Source: Pseudovibrio zosterae (GTDB lineage: Bacteria; Pseudomonadota; Alphaproteobacteria; Rhizobiales; Stappiaceae). Taken from it: DNA of 64,000 nucleotides. Location of the stretch: assembly GCF_033843645.1 (NCBI RefSeq), contig NZ_JAWXVZ010000006.1, positions 62,001 through 126,000 of the forward strand, in the 5' to 3' direction. The notes under the pieces were generated by a model, which searched no databases, was not told where the DNA came from, and saw nothing but the letters and a program-made list of their open reading frames with translations. Shown one piece after another: positions 62,369 to 64,000 of this stretch (within the stretch, counting starts at the first letter, position 1; every line of letters starts with the position of its first letter). A program made the translations under genes and the position numbers.

Positions 62369-63397
62369 GTGATTGAGAGCGTACGCCCCAACAACAATCG
62401 TAGAGCTGGAGTGGATGAGCTGGTGGCTTGCCTGCGGGCTTCCGGTGAGACCACCCGTATACGGCTGCTTGCCCTGCTCAAGGAAGGGGAGCTGACGGTT
62501 AAGGATGTGACCAGCATTCTCGGCCAAAGTCAGCCTCGCATCTCTCGGCACCTCAAACTTCTTTCGGAGGCGGGCATTATCCAGCGTTATCCAGAGGGCG
62601 CGTGGGTATACTACCGTCTGGGAGATAGCGGCAGTGCAGCGGTTGCTCGCACGATCCTCTCCCATGCCGATCCTGATGATCCGGTCCTCGCGGCTGATCG
62701 AGAGCGCCTTGAGGCGCTGCGCCGGGCCAAGGCTGAGGAGGCTGCGGCCTATTTCGCATCACGCGCTGACAGCTGGGATCAGGAGCGCAATCTTCATGTG
62801 CCTGACGCTGCTGTTGAAGCTGCGATGCGCAGGGCGGTTGGTTCGAAGCCTTTCGACAGTTTTCTAGATCTGGGCACAGGGACTGGCCGCCTGCTGGACC
62901 TTTTTCAGGATCAGTATAGTCGTGGTATTGGCATCGATGCCAGCCAGAGCATGCTCTCTGTTGCCCGCGCCAACCTTGCCAAGGCTGGCGTCAACAACGC
63001 TCAGGTGCGGCAGGGGGACATCTATGCGCTTCCAATTCCGCCACGCTCAACCGATGTGGCTGTGATCCATCAGGTTTTGCATTATCTGGAAGAGCCGTCC
63101 CGGGCAATCACAGAGGCTGCTCGCACGTTGCGCCCCGGTGGGCGCTTGCTCCTCGTGGACTTTGCGCCGCACGATCTTGAGTTTCTTCGCGAAAAACACG
63201 CGCACCGCCGTCTAGGTTTTTCCCATGAGCAGGTGGCGCGCTGGTTGGATGATGCCAACCTCGACCTTGTGAAACAGCAGGACCTTTGCCCCGAAGAAGG
63301 CAAGTCCGAACAACTGACAGTAACCCTTTGGCTGGCGCAGGACCGACGCATTGCAACGGACCTTCCCGTAGCCGACCCTACCCAGGAGCTTGCGTAA
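62369..63397 (+). CDS. ArsR-type regulator fused to a SAM-dependent methyltransferase domain (SahR-like)
   Basis: A 342-residue two-domain protein. Residues 1-95 are an ArsR/SmtB winged helix (ETTRIRLLALLKEGELTVKD, then SQPRISRHLKLLSEAGIIQR) with no obvious metal-binding cysteines. Residues about 150-310 form a class I methyltransferase fold (SFLDLGTGTGRLLDLF, IGIDASQSML, LRPGGRLLLVDF). Fusions of this kind in alphaproteobacteria are known next to metF, where SahR-type regulators respond to S-adenosylhomocysteine. It starts with GTG and ends two bases before metF, so they are one operon. I infer it regulates that operon through the palindrome upstream. Confidence 0.88.
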   Translation: MIESVRPNNNRRAGVDELVACLRASGETTRIRLLALLKEGELTVKDVTSILGQSQPRISRHLKLLSEAGIIQRYPEGAWVYYRLGDSGSAAVARTILSHADPDDPVLAADRERLEALRRAKAEEAAAYFASRADSWDQERNLHVPDAAVEAAMRRAVGSKPFDSFLDLGTGTGRLLDLFQDQYSRGIGIDASQSMLSVARANLAKAGVNNAQVRQGDIYALPIPPRSTDVAVIHQVLHYLEEPSRAITEAARTLRPGGRLLLVDFAPHDLEFLREKHAHRRLGFSHEQVARWLDDANLDLVKQQDLCPEEGKSEQLTVTLWLAQDRRIATDLPVADPTQELA

Positions 63398-63399
63398 CA

Positions 63400-64000
63400 A
63401 TGGCTGATCTTGATCCGGGCCGCCGCTATAGATTGAATGGCGCCTCAGATATCGCCGTATCCTTTGAGTTTTTTCCGCCTAAGTCGGAAAAGATGGAGCA
63501 GACTCTCTGGAACTCCATTGAGCGTCTTGCCCCTTTGCAGCCTGACTTTGTCTCGGTGACCTATGGTGCTGGCGGCTCTACCCGTGAGCGCACGCACTCC
63601 ACTGTTGAGCGGCTTGTGCAAGAGACCAACCTGAAACCGGCAGCGCACCTGACTTGCGTGGACGCCACCAAGGCAGACGTGGATGAGGTCATCCGCGCCT
63701 ATTGGGATGCGGGTGTGCGCCACATCGTGGCCTTGCGCGGGGACCCGGCAGCAGGTGTGGGCGAGAAGTATGTGCCCCATCCTGAAGGGTATCAGAACAC
63801 GGCTGATCTGGTCGCCAGCATCAAGCGCATCGGTGATTTTGAAGTCTCGGTTTCGGCTTATCCGGAACGACATCCGGAAAGTCCCAGCTGGGAGGTAGAG
63901 ATGGATGTCTTGAAAGCCAAAGTGGATGCCGGTGCCACGCGCGCCATGACCCAATTCTTCTTCAACAACGACGATTACCTTCGGTATGTAGACCGTGTGC
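63400..64000 (+). CDS. metF: Methylenetetrahydrofolate reductase (partial, runs off right edge)
   Basis: MetF reduces 5,10-methylene-THF to 5-methyl-THF using FAD, supplying the methyl group for methionine. The visible 200 residues have the hallmark VSFEFFPPKSEKMEQTLW (with the catalytic Glu in EFFPPK), DFVSVTYGAGGSTRERT, HLTCVDATKADVDE, IVALRGDP and MTQFFFNNDDYLRYVD. About 100 residues are missing beyond the edge. ATG 63400 follows the TAA of the ArsR-methyltransferase gene by two bases. Confidence 0.95.
   Translation, partial: MADLDPGRRYRLNGASDIAVSFEFFPPKSEKMEQTLWNSIERLAPLQPDFVSVTYGAGGSTRERTHSTVERLVQETNLKPAAHLTCVDATKADVDEVIRAYWDAGVRHIVALRGDPAAGVGEKYVPHPEGYQNTADLVASIKRIGDFEVSVSAYPERHPESPSWEVEMDVLKAKVDAGATRAMTQFFFNNDDYLRYVDRV

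Overview
The window is a 64 kb chromosomal segment of a marine-type alphaproteobacterium. The pointers are the split carA/carB with greA downstream, an alphaproteobacterial RpoD next to DnaG, DUF1127, DUF2336 and DUF2293 proteins, an ArsR-methyltransferase fusion ahead of metF, a PhoX-type phosphatase and 3-hydroxybutyrate metabolism. A Stappiaceae/Pseudovibrio-like host is my inference from protein style, not a database result. There is one 100-N assembly gap (14089-14188) inside an RTX repeat array. No CRISPR array, rRNA operon or recognisable IS transposase was seen.

Layout. 1-12.2 kb is core housekeeping: greA (cut by the left edge), carB, a small XRE regulator, a long regulatory-looking spacer, a MerR regulator, carA, a YqeY/GatB-like protein, dnaG and rpoD. 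12.2-19 kb is accessory: a secreted serralysin-type RTX metalloprotease lying between an intact MFS exporter gene and a 66-bp direct repeat of that exporter's 3' end, then a 590-base highly structured untranslated region and a cytochrome P450. 19-24.9 kb holds speD-speE, a SIMPL protein, an AI-2E family permease, a CAT-anticodon tRNA (probably tRNA-Ile2), a membrane protein and a LysR regulator. 24.9-35.6 kb holds secreted cupin and YHS proteins, a bdhA-patatin-MFS-MscS operon, a Tat-exported PhoX phosphatase behind a probable Pho box, and a GNAT-TPR protein. 35.8-45.1 kb holds pirin, sbcD-sbcC and an ammonium-transporter/PAS/GGDEF/EAL fusion.

45.1-64 kb holds a HAD-fold protein that has lost its catalytic acids, a candidate small RNA, a LysR regulator divergent from a DUF1127 protein, ettA, a GH18 plus GH64-like pair without signal peptides, a GGDEF protein with a ruined EAL domain, a SufR-like regulator, a LuxR regulator, oxyR, a DUF2336 protein, a second large MscS channel, and the ArsR-methyltransferase/metF operon behind a perfect 18-bp palindrome (metF runs off the right edge).

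Functional themes: pyrimidine/arginine precursor synthesis (carAB), replication and transcription (dnaG, rpoD, greA), polyamine synthesis (speDE), methyl cycle (metF and its regulator), phosphate scavenging (phoX), c-di-GMP signalling (two large proteins), osmotic protection (two MscS channels), and extracellular or polymer-directed enzymes (RTX protease, GH18, GH64). The least explained pieces are the structured RNA-like block before the P450 gene, the repeat-flanked RTX gene, the Amt-GGDEF-EAL receptor and the signal-less glucanase/chitinase pair.
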